Positions 24,677 to 34,228 of a stretch of DNA of 64,000 nt are shown here, piece by piece (positions within the stretch are counted from its first letter, which is position 1; each line of letters opens with the position of its first letter). Under the pieces are notes generated by a model that had not been told where the DNA came from, did not search any database, and was given only the letters and a program-made list of their open reading frames with translations. The translations under genes and the position numbers were made by a program. Source of the DNA: Jiella sonneratiae. Lineage in GTDB: Bacteria; Pseudomonadota; Alphaproteobacteria; Rhizobiales; Rhizobiaceae. The stretch covers positions 124,001 to 188,000 of the forward strand of contig NZ_JAFMPY010000006.1 of NCBI RefSeq assembly GCF_017353515.1, in the 5' to 3' direction.

Positions 24677-24946
24677 GGCCGCAGCATGCGGCGCAAAGCT
24701 CAACCGCTCGTGGAGTCGATCGATCGCATTTGAACCAATTGACGAAAAACCGGCCGGATCGCGCGTCGGCCGGGCTGCGCCCCGAATCGTCGGTGCCGTT
24801 CATTCCAAAAAATTTACCATGCGTCATTTCGCTTGCCTGCCGCGGACTGAGCACGCATGGTGGACGTGGAACCCGGGCCGGTCCGGGCCGCCGGGGGCGA
24901 TCGACCCTCCGTTCCGGCCGCAGGGGAAGGGCCGGAAATCTGGACG

Positions 24947-25666
24947 ATGGAGGATCCGACAGCATCGATGCCGACCGGCCTGTTCGATCCCGCCCTCTTT
25001 CCGTTCACCCTTGCGCTCTGCGGCGTCGTCGCGATCGCATTCTTCGAAGCGGCATCGACGATCCTCGGCCATTCGCTCTCCGGGCTCGTCGACGACGCCC
25101 TGCCGGACCTGTCGGCCGATGCCCATTTCGACGTCGGTGGCGATCTCCATGCCGAGTTCGACGCCGACGCGGCGTCCGCCGACGGCGCCTTCGACGGATC
25201 GTCGCTTGGCGCCGTCCTCGATTTCCTGTCCTTCGGGCGCGTGCCGCTGCTGGTTCTCGTCATCCTGTTCCTGCTCGGCTTCGGAGCGACGGGATTCGTC
25301 CTGCAGCTTATCGCCGAGGCGATTTCGGGCGGTCCGGCGTCGCCGGGTCTCCTCTCGGTCCCGGCGGTCGCGGGCGGGGCGGTGTTCATGCGGTTTCTCG
25401 GCCGGGTGATCGGCCGCATCATCCCGAAGGAGGAGACTGCCGCGATCAGCCGCGAGAGCTTCGTCGGCCGGCTCGGCGTCGTCAGTTCCGGCACAGCGCG
25501 GACCGGCCTGCCGGCCCAGATCCGCATCACCGACGAACACGGCACCACCCACTACCTCCTCGGCGAGCCGGAGGACGACGGCGAGACCTTCGGCCCCGGC
25601 ACGTCCGTCATCGTCGTGTCGCTCGAGGGCGCCCGGGCGCGGGTGATGCGTGATCCGACCGCTTGA
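24947..25666 (+). CDS. yqiJ: YqiJ-like membrane protein with NfeD-type OB fold
   Basis: About 239 residues. Two hydrophobic regions (about 22-45 and 100-150) are separated by an acidic Asp/Ala-rich stretch. The C-terminal soluble domain (about 165-239) contains VGRLGVV and THYLLGEPEDDGE, as in YqiJ. In many bacteria YqiJ is the partner of a flotillin (YqiK), and the flotillin gene follows here by 59 bases, so the pair is conserved. The start is not certain (ATGs at 24857, 24947 and 24968 are all in frame). Confidence 0.82.
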   Translation: MEDPTASMPTGLFDPALFPFTLALCGVVAIAFFEAASTILGHSLSGLVDDALPDLSADAHFDVGGDLHAEFDADAASADGAFDGSSLGAVLDFLSFGRVPLLVLVILFLLGFGATGFVLQLIAEAISGGPASPGLLSVPAVAGGAVFMRFLGRVIGRIIPKEETAAISRESFVGRLGVVSSGTARTGLPAQIRITDEHGTTHYLLGEPEDDGETFGPGTSVIVVSLEGARARVMRDPTA

Positions 25667-25725
25667 GCGCCTATCCGAGAACCGTGCCGCTCGTCGCGGT
25701 GCCATCGCATGAGGGAGAGCCAGCC

Positions 25726-27435
25726 GTGAATGTCGAATTCCTGATCCTCGTCGGGGCGGTGATCGCGGCGATCGTCGCCGTCTTCCTGATCTTCGCCCGG
25801 CTATATCGCCGTTCCTCCAAGGAGATCTCCTACGTCCGCACCGGTCTCGGCGGGCAGAAGGTGATCATGAACGGCGGCGCGCTGGTCATGCCGGTGCTGC
25901 ACGAGATCATCCCGGTGAACATGAACACGCTGCGGCTCGAGGTGCGGCGCGCCGACGAGGCGGCGCTGATCACGCGGGACCGCATGCGCGTCGACGTGGT
26001 CGCGGAATTCTACGTCAGGGCGCAGCCGACCGCCGAATCGATCGCCAACGCCGCCCAGACCCTCGGCCGGCGCACGATGGAGCCGGAGAGCCTGAAGGAG
26101 CTGATCGAGGGCAAGTTCGTCGACGCGCTGCGCTCAGTCGCCGCGGAAATGGCGATGGAGGAGCTGCACGAGCGCCGCATCGACTTCGTCCAGAGGGTCC
26201 AGAACGCGGTTTCGGAGGATCTCCTGAAGAACGGCCTGGAGCTCGAGACGGTGTCGCTCACCGGCCTCGACCAGACCCGGCGCGACTACTTCAACCCGGA
26301 CAACGCCTTCGACGCGGAGGGCCTGACCCGGCTGACGGCCGAGATCGAGGAGCGGCGCCGCATCCGCAACGAGATCGAGCAGGACACCCAGGTGGCCATC
26401 GCCCGCAAGAATCTCGAGGCCGAGCAGAAGCAGCTCGAGATCACCCGCGAGCAGGAATATTCGCGGCTCGAGCAGCAGCGCGAGATCGCCGTGCGCCGAG
26501 CCGCGCAGGAATCCCAGGTCGCCTCGGAAAAGGCCCAGCGCGACCGCGAGGCCAAGGAAGCCCAGATCCATTCCGAGCAGGAGGTCCGCCGGCGCGACAT
26601 CGCCCGCCAGCAGGCGCTGGAGGCGGCCGAGATCGAGCGCAGGAAGACCGTCGAACTCACCGAGCAGGACCGCGAGATCGCCATCGCCGACCGCTCGCGC
26701 GCCCGGTCCGAGGCGCAGTCGGCGGCCGACGCGGCCCGGGCGATCGCCGTGCGCGCCGCCGAGCAGGTCGAGACGGTGCGCGAGGTGGAGGCGGCCGAGC
26801 GGCGCAAGCAGGTCGAGCTCGTCCAGGCGCGCCAGACCGCCGAACGCGAGGCGATCTCCATCCGCGTCGCCGCCGAGGCCGAGCGCGAAGCCGCCGAGGA
26901 CCGGGCCGAGGCGCAGCGCCAGGTCGCCCAGGGCGAGGCCGACCGCGCCCGCATCCTCGCCCAGGCCGACGCCGACGCCGTGCGCCAGAGGGCCGAGGCC
27001 GACGAGGTGCGGCTGCGGGTCGAGGCGGAAGGTGCGCGGGCGATCAACGATGCCGCGAACATGCTGTCGGCCGAGCAGATCGCCATGCAGGTGCGGCTGC
27101 GGCTGATCGAGGAAATGCCGAAGATCATCGCCGAGAGCGTGCGGCCGATGGAGCGCATCGACCAGATCAAGATCCTGCAGGTGGACGGGCTCGTCGGTGT
27201 GGCCGGCGGCGGAGGCGCCGGGGGAGACGGCGACGGGGCGTCGATGTCCGACCGGCTGGTCAATTCGGCGTTGCGCTACCGCGGGCAGGCGCCGCTCGTC
27301 GACGCGCTGCTGAAGGAGCTCGACCTCGAAGGCGGTCTGGGAAATCTCGGCCGCAGTGCCGCAAAAATGAACGGGGCAGAGGGGCCGGACCGATCGTCCG
27401 GCGCGTCGGGACGGTCCGAGGGATCGTCCGCCTGA
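25726..27435 (+). CDS. yqiK: Flotillin family protein (YqiK-like)
   Basis: A 569-residue protein: an N-terminal membrane segment (about 4-26), an SPFH/band-7 domain (about 35-215), then a long coiled coil rich in Glu, Ala, Arg and Gln (about 220-440), and a flotillin C-terminus with NMLSAEQIAMQVRLRLIE near 445-462 followed by a Gly-rich tail. The GTG at 25726 is chosen for GAGGGAG eight bases upstream; the frame extends back to a TTG overlapping yqiJ. Flotillins assemble into membrane microdomain scaffolds together with NfeD/YqiJ-type proteins. Confidence 0.93.
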   Translation: MNVEFLILVGAVIAAIVAVFLIFARLYRRSSKEISYVRTGLGGQKVIMNGGALVMPVLHEIIPVNMNTLRLEVRRADEAALITRDRMRVDVVAEFYVRAQPTAESIANAAQTLGRRTMEPESLKELIEGKFVDALRSVAAEMAMEELHERRIDFVQRVQNAVSEDLLKNGLELETVSLTGLDQTRRDYFNPDNAFDAEGLTRLTAEIEERRRIRNEIEQDTQVAIARKNLEAEQKQLEITREQEYSRLEQQREIAVRRAAQESQVASEKAQRDREAKEAQIHSEQEVRRRDIARQQALEAAEIERRKTVELTEQDREIAIADRSRARSEAQSAADAARAIAVRAAEQVETVREVEAAERRKQVELVQARQTAEREAISIRVAAEAEREAAEDRAEAQRQVAQGEADRARILAQADADAVRQRAEADEVRLRVEAEGARAINDAANMLSAEQIAMQVRLRLIEEMPKIIAESVRPMERIDQIKILQVDGLVGVAGGGGAGGDGDGASMSDRLVNSALRYRGQAPLVDALLKELDLEGGLGNLGRSAAKMNGAEGPDRSSGASGRSEGSSA

Positions 27436-27666
27436 CCGGGGCCGGCAAAGGCCGCAGACCCGTTCCGGATCCGCTCGGGCGACGATCCGGCGACGATCGG
27501 GCGACTCTTGCCAGCCGCCCCTGGAGCGGCATATGGGGAGGTCAGAAAAGACTTCCTGACAGACGATTTTCCTCTTCCCCTTCGCCGCGCGTTTCGACCT
27601 TCGCGGCTCGAGGGGCATCGGTCGACGGGCATCGAACTGCCCGCCCGATTACGCAATGGCCCGACC

Positions 27667-29172
27667 ATGACCGACAGTTCGGCGCTCCGCCGCCCCTTCA
27701 TCGTCGCCTCGATCGTCGGGGCGATGGCGATGATCGCGATCGAGGCGACGATCGTCTCGACAGCCATGCCGCAGATCGCCGGCCAGCTCGGCGATCTCCA
27801 CCTCTATTCCTGGGTGTTCTCGTCCTTCCTGCTGACGCAGACGGCGATGACCGTCGCCTTCGGCAAGCTCGCCGACCTTTACGGGCGGCGCCCGATCATG
27901 CTGCTCGGCATCGCCATCTTCCTCGCCGGCTCGGTGCTCTGCGGCCTTGCCTGGTCGATGCCGTCGCTGATCGCCTTCCGGCTGATCCAGGGCGTCGGCG
28001 CCGGCGCGATCCAGCCTGTCGGCATCACCATCGTCGGCGACCTCTACACCGTTGAGGAACGCGGCAAGGTGCAGGGCTGGCTCGCCAGCGTCTGGGGCAT
28101 TTCTTCGGTGATCGGCCCGCTGGCGGGCGGGCTGATCATCCAGCATGCGAGCTGGGCGTGGATCTTCTGGATCAACGTGCCGATCGGGCTCGTGGCGGCG
28201 GCCGGCTTCGTCGCCTTCCTCAACGAGGGCATCACCTATCAGCGCCGCAAGATCGACGTCGCCGGCGCGGCGCTCTTTGCGATTTCCGTCGCGGCACTGA
28301 TGATCGCCCTCACGGAAATCGGCGAGTCCACAGGCCTCGTTCTCGGCGCGCTGGCCGTCGCGGTGGTGACCGCGATCCTCTTCCTCGCGCAGGAACGGCG
28401 GGCCGTCGATCCGATGATGGACGTGCGCCTGTGGATGCGCCGCTCGATCGCGCTGACCAACGCCGCGACGCTGCTTTCCGGCATGACCGTCATCGGCCTG
28501 ACGACCTTCCTGCCGATGTACGTGCAGGGCGTTCTCGGCCGCTCGCCCCTCGTCGCCGGCTTTGCGATGACGGCGATGGTGCTCGGCTGGCCGATCGGCG
28601 CGACCATCGCGGCGAAGAACTTCACCCGCTTCGGCCTGCGGGCGATCCTCATCGTCGGGGCGGCGCTCCTGCCGGTCGGCGCCAGCGTCTTCGTGTTCCT
28701 CGGTCCCGGCTCCTCGCCGGTGGTCGCCGGAGTCGGATCGGTGATCATGGGCTTCGGCATGGGCTTCTTGACCAATGCCGCGATCGTCATCATCCAGAGC
28801 GCGGTCGGCTGGGGCGAACGGGGCGCGGCGACCTCCTCCAACATCTTCGCCCGCAATCTCGGCTCGACGCTCGGGGCGACCGCCCTCGGCGCCGTGTTCA
28901 ACCTGTCCATGGCGGGCGGCTGGGGCGGCACCGCGCCGGTCGACTTCGGCCGCATCCGCGAACTGCTCGACGGCGCGGGCGAGATCGCCGCCGATCCGCA
29001 GACGCAGGCCGCGCTCGCCCATTCGCTCAACCTGACCTTCTGGGCGATGTTCGCCGTCTCGGCGCTGACGCTGGTGCTCGCCTTGATCGTGCCGAAGCCG
29101 GCGCCGCCGCAGCCCTTGTCCCGTGAGGCGGCTGCCGCCGCGCCGGAGGCGTTGCCGACGGCGGAGGCCTGA
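27667..29172 (+). CDS. MFS multidrug exporter, DHA2 (14-TM) type
   Basis: A 501-residue drug:proton antiporter. ATIVSTAMPQIAGQLG near 27-42 is the motif-C/D1 region, GKLADLYGRRPIML near 65-78 is MFS motif A, and GVGAGAIQPVGITIVGDLY follows. About 14 hydrophobic segments are visible, as in EmrB/QacA relatives. No ribosome site is obvious before the ATG. It is convergent with the carbonic anhydrase and has no adaptor (EmrA) gene next to it, so the substrate is unknown. Confidence 0.9.
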   Translation: MTDSSALRRPFIVASIVGAMAMIAIEATIVSTAMPQIAGQLGDLHLYSWVFSSFLLTQTAMTVAFGKLADLYGRRPIMLLGIAIFLAGSVLCGLAWSMPSLIAFRLIQGVGAGAIQPVGITIVGDLYTVEERGKVQGWLASVWGISSVIGPLAGGLIIQHASWAWIFWINVPIGLVAAAGFVAFLNEGITYQRRKIDVAGAALFAISVAALMIALTEIGESTGLVLGALAVAVVTAILFLAQERRAVDPMMDVRLWMRRSIALTNAATLLSGMTVIGLTTFLPMYVQGVLGRSPLVAGFAMTAMVLGWPIGATIAAKNFTRFGLRAILIVGAALLPVGASVFVFLGPGSSPVVAGVGSVIMGFGMGFLTNAAIVIIQSAVGWGERGAATSSNIFARNLGSTLGATALGAVFNLSMAGGWGGTAPVDFGRIRELLDGAGEIAADPQTQAALAHSLNLTFWAMFAVSALTLVLALIVPKPAPPQPLSREAAAAAPEALPTAEA

Positions 29173-29220
29173 AGCCGGTCCCGCCGAGGAAGCCGGTCGT
29201 CTTCGGGGCCTCTTCGAGGG

Positions 29221-29937
29221 TCAGCCTTCGAAGAAGCGGACCCTGCCGCTTGCAAGCTCGTGCATGGCTCCGACGATCATGACGTCTCCGGCGTCCACCA
29301 TGGACTTGATCGTCGGGCTGTTGTCGAGGATGAAGCGGCCGGCGAGTTCGACGTTGGCGTCGGAAACTTTCTGCACGAAGGCTGCGTCCTTCGAGGTTCC
29401 GGCATCGCCGCCCGTCGAGGCCGCGTCGACGGCCGGCCGGATGTTCGAAAGCGTCGCGGTCAGGTTGCCGAGTTCGACGCCGTCGATGGCGCCCTTGATC
29501 GCGCCGCAGTCGCTGTGGCCGAGGATGCAGATCAGTCGCGCGCCGGCGACCTTCGTCGCGAATTCGAGGCTGCCGAGGATGTTCGTGTCGACGAAATTGC
29601 CGGCGATGCGGGCATCGAAGACGTCGCCGATCTTCTGATCGAAGACGAGTTCGGGCGGAACGCGCGAATCCATGCATCCGACGATCGCCGCGAACGGCGC
29701 CTGGCCGCCCGCGGTTCGCTTCGCCTGGGCCAGGAGATCGCAGTCGATCGTCTTTCCGGCGACGAAGCGTTCGTTGCCGGCCTTGAGCCGCGCCAGGGCG
29801 TCGGCCGGCGACATCGCCTGCTGGCGCGCCGGCGTGAAGACGTCGCAGGCATCGCCTTCGGCTGCAAGCGACGGGCGGGCGATGGTGGCGAGAGGAACCG
29901 CGGCGAGGCAGCCGCACATCATGCGTCGGGTCAACAT
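29221..29937 (-). CDS. Exported beta-class carbonic anhydrase
   Basis: A 238-residue enzyme with a Tat/Sec-like leader (LTRRMMCGCL..., cleavage near SLAAEG) and a complete beta-CA core. Zinc ligands are in VGCMDSRV (Cys, with the Asp-Arg dyad) near 98-105 and LGHSDCGA (His and Cys) near 150-157. It interconverts CO2 and bicarbonate in the periplasm. GGAG seven bases before the ATG at 29937 supports this start over the upstream frame. Confidence 0.92.
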   Translation of the reverse strand: MLTRRMMCGCLAAVPLATIARPSLAAEGDACDVFTPARQQAMSPADALARLKAGNERFVAGKTIDCDLLAQAKRTAGGQAPFAAIVGCMDSRVPPELVFDQKIGDVFDARIAGNFVDTNILGSLEFATKVAGARLICILGHSDCGAIKGAIDGVELGNLTATLSNIRPAVDAASTGGDAGTSKDAAFVQKVSDANVELAGRFILDNSPTIKSMVDAGDVMIVGAMHELASGRVRFFEG

Positions 29938-30111
29938 GGGAAAGCTCCACCGTGCGGTCCATTCCGCACAATGTAAGTATATTTTATGATATCGACCCAT
30001 GCGAGATCATCGCAAATCAATCGCCGACGCCGATGAAGACTTTGCGAAGTGCAGCCGAAGCATTTGCATCAATTTTTGCCCGGCCGGTCGAAGCAGAAGT
30101 CCGGCCCGCCG

Positions 30112-30939
30112 TCAGGTCACGGTCGGCGGGCCGCCATGCGCCTGCGCCGGAACCTTGACCGGCGCCGTCGGAGCGGCGCCCGCCGCAGCCCCCGCCGCTC
30201 GCTCGCGGTCCAGCCGGCGCTTGCGCTTGGCGAAGATGTTGAGGATCTCGACCAGCGCCGAGAAGGCCATCGCGGCGTAGACGTAGCCCTTCGGCACGTG
30301 GAAGCCGAGGCCGTCGGCGATCAGCGTCATGCCGATCATCAGCAGGAAGCCGAGGGCGAGCATGACGATCGTCGGGTTCTGCTCGATGAAGCGCGACAGC
30401 GGTCCCGAGGCGAGGAGCATCACCATGACGGCGACGACGACGGCGATCACCATGATCCCCACCTCGTCGGTCATGCCGACGGCGGTGATGATCGAGTCGA
30501 TCGAGAAGACCAGGTCGAGGACGAGGATCTGGACGATCACCGCGCCCATCGTCACTGTCGCCGCCTTGGAGACGATCGTGTCCTTGTGGTCTTCGGGGTC
30601 GACGGAGTGATGGATTTCCTTCGTCGCCTTCCAGACGAGGAACAGGCCGCCGGCGATCAGGATCAGGTCGCGCCAGGAGAAGCCGTGGCCGAAGAGCTCG
30701 AAGATCGGCTCGGTCAGCTGGACGATGATCGCCACGGTGGAGAGGAGGCCGAGCCTCAGGATCAGAGCGAGGCCGATGCCGACGCGCCGGGCCGTGGCGC
30801 GGCGGTTTTCCGGCAGCTTGTTCGACAGGATCGAAATGAAGACGAGATTGTCGATGCCGAGCACGATCTCCATCACCACCAGGGTGAAGAGCGCGACATA
30901 GGCGGTCGGGTCGGCGAGGAAGGCGAACATGTCGGCCAT
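30112..30939 (-). CDS. TerC family integral membrane protein
   Basis: A 275-residue protein with about seven transmembrane segments and the TerC motifs [20 protein letters not shown] near residue 17-36 and [17 protein letters not shown] near 137-153, whose Asp residues are conserved. TerC-type proteins (Alx, MeeF/MeeY) are linked to metal, chiefly manganese, efflux that supports exported metalloenzymes. The Pro/Ala-rich C-terminus is a family-variable tail. GGAG precedes the ATG by five bases. Confidence 0.92.
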   Translation of the reverse strand: MADMFAFLADPTAYVALFTLVVMEIVLGIDNLVFISILSNKLPENRRATARRVGIGLALILRLGLLSTVAIIVQLTEPIFELFGHGFSWRDLILIAGGLFLVWKATKEIHHSVDPEDHKDTIVSKAATVTMGAVIVQILVLDLVFSIDSIITAVGMTDEVGIMVIAVVVAVMVMLLASGPLSRFIEQNPTIVMLALGFLLMIGMTLIADGLGFHVPKGYVYAAMAFSALVEILNIFAKRKRRLDRERAAGAAAGAAPTAPVKVPAQAHGGPPTVT

Positions 30940-31031
30940 CGGGGCTCCAGGGCGCGAGGTGGTCGAATGCCGCCGGATTCTCGGCGGTTGCCGTCAGATG
31001 TGGTGCCGCATTTCGGAAAACCAGAGACGGC

Positions 31032-31853
31032 TCACCAAAAATCCGGACGCACCTCCTGAAGCCGCGGGCCGAGCCTCAGGGCCGCGACCTTTTCGGCGAG
31101 GCCGGTGCGATCGGAAATCTCGACGGCGAGGCCGCAGATCGTCGCCGGCCCCTGCGCCGCCTCGAAGCGGCCGCGCGGCACCTTGGTGACGAAACGGTTG
31201 AGCGGCTCCTCCTTCTCCATGCCGAGGGAGGAATCGTAGTCGCCGCACATGCCGGCGTCGGACTGGTAGGCCGTGCCGCCGGAAAGGATCTGGTGGTCGG
31301 CGGTCGGGACGTGGGTGTGGGTGCCGACGACGACGCTGGCGCGGCCGTCGAGAAAGTGGCCCATCGACTGCTTTTCGCTGGTCGCCTCGGCATGGAAGTC
31401 GAGGATGACGGCGTCGGCCTGTTCGCCGAGCGGGCAGGAGCCGACCAGCTGGTCGGCGCAGGCGAAGGGATCGTCGAGGTCGGGCACCATGAACACCCGC
31501 CCCATGATGTTGGCGACGAGGACGCGGGCGCCGTTCTTCGCCTCGAACAGTCCCGAGCCGTTGCCGGGGGCCCCCTTCGGATAGTTCAGGGGGCGCAGGA
31601 AACGCGGCTCGCGCGGCGCGAAGCCGATCGCCTCGCGCTGGTCCCAGACGTGGTTGCCGGTGGTGACGACGTCGGCGCCGGCGCGGAGCGTCTCGTTGAA
31701 GATCTCCTCGGTGATGCCGAAGCCGCCGGCGGCGTTCTCGCCGTTCACCACGACGAAATCCAGCCTGTAGTCGGAAACGAGGCCGGGGAGGGCGGAAAAC
31801 ACCGCATTGCGGCCGGACCGGCCGACCATGTCACCCAGAAACAGAAATCGCAT
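31032..31853 (-). CDS. ymdB: YmdB-family (TIGR00282) metallophosphoesterase
   Basis: A 273-residue calcineurin-like phosphoesterase. Metal-binding motifs are GDMVGRSG near 7, VNGENAAGGFG near 36, TTGNHVWDQRE near 65 and VVGTHTHVPTAD near 174-185. YmdB hydrolyses 2',3'-cyclic nucleotides in Bacillus. Its ATG overlaps the GST stop codon by one base (TGATG), so the two are translated together. In Hyphomicrobiales this gene usually lies near 5-formyl-THF cyclo-ligase, as it does here. Confidence 0.93.
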   Translation of the reverse strand: MRFLFLGDMVGRSGRNAVFSALPGLVSDYRLDFVVVNGENAAGGFGITEEIFNETLRAGADVVTTGNHVWDQREAIGFAPREPRFLRPLNYPKGAPGNGSGLFEAKNGARVLVANIMGRVFMVPDLDDPFACADQLVGSCPLGEQADAVILDFHAEATSEKQSMGHFLDGRASVVVGTHTHVPTADHQILSGGTAYQSDAGMCGDYDSSLGMEKEEPLNRFVTKVPRGRFEAAQGPATICGLAVEISDRTGLAEKVAALRLGPRLQEVRPDFW

Positions 31854-32494
31854 CAGCCCGTCTTGGCACGCTTGGCTTGGTCGAGCTTTTCGATAGCGGC
31901 TTTCACCGCCGGGCGCGAGCCCACCCGCTCGGTCCAGGCGAAAAGGTTCGACAGGTCAGCCGCGCCTTCGGTCTTCAGGGCCGAGAGCCCGGTGCGCACC
32001 CAGCCGAAGTTCATCATGTCGGCGATCGAATAGGCGCCGGCGATCCACTCCCGATCCTTCAGGCGCTCGTCGAGGACGCCGAGGAGCCGGAGCGACTCCT
32101 TCCGGTACCGTTCGATCGCATAGGGCAGCTTCTCGGGCGCGGACTTCTCGAAGTGATACCACTGGCCGAGCATCGGGCCGGTGCCGCCGGCCTGGAAGAA
32201 GGTCCAGGCGAGGGTCTCGTAGCGCTCGGGGCCGGATGGCGGCAGGAAGCGGCCGGTCTTCTCGGCGAGATAGACGAGGGTCGCGCCGGACTCGAACACC
32301 GCGTCGGTCCGGACTGCGGTCGTCTCGACGAGTGCCGGGATCTTGCCGTTCGGGTTGATCGCCAGAAATTCCGGCGTCTTCTGTTCGCCGGCGGAGATGT
32401 CGACCATGTGGAGGCGATAGTCGAGGCCGCATTCCTCCAGCATCAGGACGGGTTTTTCGCCGTTCGGCGTTTGCCAAGTGTAAAGATCGATCAT
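31853..32494 (-). CDS. Glutathione S-transferase family protein, YfcG-like
   Basis: A 213-residue GST. The N-terminal thioredoxin-fold half begins MIDLYTWQTPNGEK, which matches disulfide-bond oxidoreductase YfcG rather than catalytic-Ser/Tyr GSTs, and includes NPNGKIPALV and ESGATLVYLAEKTG. The C-terminal helical half has PYAIERYRKE and SIADMM. AAGGA six bases upstream fixes the start. It probably works on glutathione mixed disulfides in the cytoplasm. Confidence 0.9.
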   Translation of the reverse strand: MIDLYTWQTPNGEKPVLMLEECGLDYRLHMVDISAGEQKTPEFLAINPNGKIPALVETTAVRTDAVFESGATLVYLAEKTGRFLPPSGPERYETLAWTFFQAGGTGPMLGQWYHFEKSAPEKLPYAIERYRKESLRLLGVLDERLKDREWIAGAYSIADMMNFGWVRTGLSALKTEGAADLSNLFAWTERVGSRPAVKAAIEKLDQAKRAKTG

Positions 32495-32623
32495 GAAAAA
32501 TCCTTCGTCGGGGCCCATCGGATGGGCGCGTGACCTGTAACGGCGAGTTAGGCCGCTTCGGCCCGCGGCAAAGCGATGGCCGGGCCGTAGGGCCGGTAAG
32601 AAGGGCAAAAGGGGGATCTTCGG

Positions 32624-33139
32624 ATGACTGCGGCAGAGCATCGGTCCAAACATGCGCGACGTCTTTCGGGGGCGGGGCTCGCCTTCGCTCTCCTTCTCGC
32701 CCTGTCCGGCTGCGCGGGCGGGCTCGGTTCGGTCGACGTCGCCTTGACGAGGGACGTGCCCGTCGACCGGCAAGTGGCGCTGTCCTCCCTCAACGCCTTC
32801 AGGGCCGAGAACGGCCTGCCGGCGCTGGTGTTCAATCCGATCCTCGGGGAAGTGGCGGAACGCCAGGCCCGGGCGATGGCGGCGCGCGGCGATCTCTCCC
32901 ACAGCGTCGACGGGACGCTGCCGGAACGCGTCCGCTCCTACGGCTACGACGTCTATGCGGCGGCCGAGAACATCGGCTGGAACTACCGCTCGGTGCCGGC
33001 GGTGATGGACGGCTGGAAGAACTCCGCCGGCCACCGCAAGAATCTGCTCAATCCGCGGGTTCGCGAAATCGGCTTCGCGGCGGCCGAGGGCCCGAACGGC
33101 GAGCCCTACTGGGCGCTGGTGCTCGCCGCGCGGGAGTGA
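32624..33139 (+). CDS. CAP/SCP-domain lipoprotein
   Basis: A 171-residue lipoprotein. The lipobox LALSGC ends at about residue 30, followed by a CAP (SCP/PR1) domain with LNAFRAENGLPALVFNP, the conserved His in DLSHSVDG, and ENIGWNY plus the SAGHRKNLLNPRVREIG block near the end. Bacterial CAP proteins are poorly understood extracytoplasmic factors; some bind wall or lipid components. Confidence 0.9.
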   Translation: MTAAEHRSKHARRLSGAGLAFALLLALSGCAGGLGSVDVALTRDVPVDRQVALSSLNAFRAENGLPALVFNPILGEVAERQARAMAARGDLSHSVDGTLPERVRSYGYDVYAAAENIGWNYRSVPAVMDGWKNSAGHRKNLLNPRVREIGFAAAEGPNGEPYWALVLAARE

Positions 33140-33142
33140 GCT

Positions 33143-33183
33143 GCGAGCCGCGCGCTTCGCCGAAGACGCCGGCGGCGGCTCGC
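33143..33183. terminator. Candidate bidirectional hairpin
   Basis: GCGAGCCGC (33143-33151) pairs perfectly with GCGGCTCGC (33175-33183), enclosing a smaller CTTCG/CGAAG hairpin, in the gap between the convergent CAP lipoprotein and cyclo-ligase genes. No U tract. Confidence 0.4.
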
Positions 33184-33211
33184 CGGCTGGCGCCCGACGG
33201 GATCGGCGGGT

Positions 33212-33790
33212 TCACCCGGAGGGCCGGATGATCCCTGCTTCGGTGGCGATCATGCCGAGACGGACGTCGTGGGCATCCATCGGCACCGCGTCCACCTCCT
33301 GGCAGGCGAAGGCGACGCCGACGAGAACCGGGTCGAGGCCCTTCTGCCGCAGCCGCGCAATCGCCCGGTCGTAATAGCCGCGGCCGTAGCCGACGCGTCC
33401 GCCGCTGCCGTCGAAGGCGGCAAGGGGAATCAGCATGAGCTCGGGGTCGAGGACCGCCGCCTCGGCGCCCGGCGCAAAAGTGCCGAAGCCCTGCGGCTCG
33501 AGCGCGGCGCCGCGCAGGAGCTGGCGGAACTGAAGCTCGCCCTCGACGATCGCCGGGACGCAGAGCTGCGCGCCGCGATCGGCAAACGCCGTCATCAGCG
33601 GGCGGATGTCGATTTCGGAGCGGATCGGCAGGAATCCGGAGACGATGGCGGGGGATGCCGCGACATGCGCCGCGACGGCATCGCAGACGGCGAGCGAAGC
33701 CTCGATCCGGCTGTCTTCCGCCATGGCGTCGCGGCGGGCCAGCGCCTCGCGGCGGATCGTCGCCTTGCGCTCTCTGATCGTCGGGTCCAT
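33212..33790 (-). CDS. fau: 5-formyltetrahydrofolate cyclo-ligase
   Basis: A 192-residue enzyme that converts 5-formyl-THF to methenyl-THF with ATP. Visible motifs are RKATIRREALARRDAM at the N-terminus, GFLPIRSEIDIRPLM near 52-66, and the nucleotide loop GRVGYGRGYYDRAI near 135-148. The start at 33790 is the family start; the upstream extension overlaps the probable 6S RNA gene and is not real. In many proteobacteria 6S RNA and this gene are co-transcribed. Confidence 0.95.
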   Translation of the reverse strand: MDPTIRERKATIRREALARRDAMAEDSRIEASLAVCDAVAAHVAASPAIVSGFLPIRSEIDIRPLMTAFADRGAQLCVPAIVEGELQFRQLLRGAALEPQGFGTFAPGAEAAVLDPELMLIPLAAFDGSGGRVGYGRGYYDRAIARLRQKGLDPVLVGVAFACQEVDAVPMDAHDVRLGMIATEAGIIRPSG

Positions 33791-33873
33791 CGTCGCGGCG
33801 CCGTCAAATTTGGTCGGAAGAAAATGATCGGAGGAAAATGGCCCGACCGCGCAGACAGGCCGAGGCCGAAACG

Positions 33874-34033
33874 AGGGGCGAGCCACCCGGCCGATGGAGA
33901 AGTCGATCCCGGGAACCTACAACGTAGGTGGGCGCCGTGTGCCCCGGCCCACGGGCCGAGGCAGGGACAGCTCCCTTCGGAATGACTAAGGCCCCGGGGA
34001 TAAGTTACTCCTGTCGCACCGCGCAGCCCGCCT
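33874..34033 (-). ncRNA. ssrS: Probable 6S RNA (SsrS)
   Basis: The ~160 bases upstream of fau, read on the minus strand, have no reading frame but have features of alphaproteobacterial 6S RNA. The ends can pair (GGCGGGC near 34030 with GCTCGCC near 33875). A central CCGAAGGGAGCTGTCCCTG segment and the short hairpin ACCTAC-GTT-GTAGGT (33917-33928 region) are visible. A -10 box TATATT (34045-34040) would start the RNA near 34033. Position before 5-formyl-THF cyclo-ligase is the classic 6S location. 6S RNA binds sigma70-RNA polymerase in stationary phase. Ends are approximate. Confidence 0.7.
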
Positions 34034-34228
34034 TTGCGCAATATAGGCCGTGGGGAATCGCGGCGAAAGGGATCAGGGTCGTGAAATTCCGGGAAGCCAC
34101 GTGGCCGGCACCGCATTTGCTCGGGCGCGTGCCGCCGGCGCCCGGGGGCGCAGCTTGATCCCGATACACGGCGGCCACAAATTCGGCGCGACCGCATCGT
34201 CGGCAACTGAGCCGGAAAGGACGAGATC

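Noticed and set aside
30940-31031. Manganese (yybP-ykoY) riboswitch before terC
   Set aside because: The gap is short and none of the conserved riboswitch segments was found.
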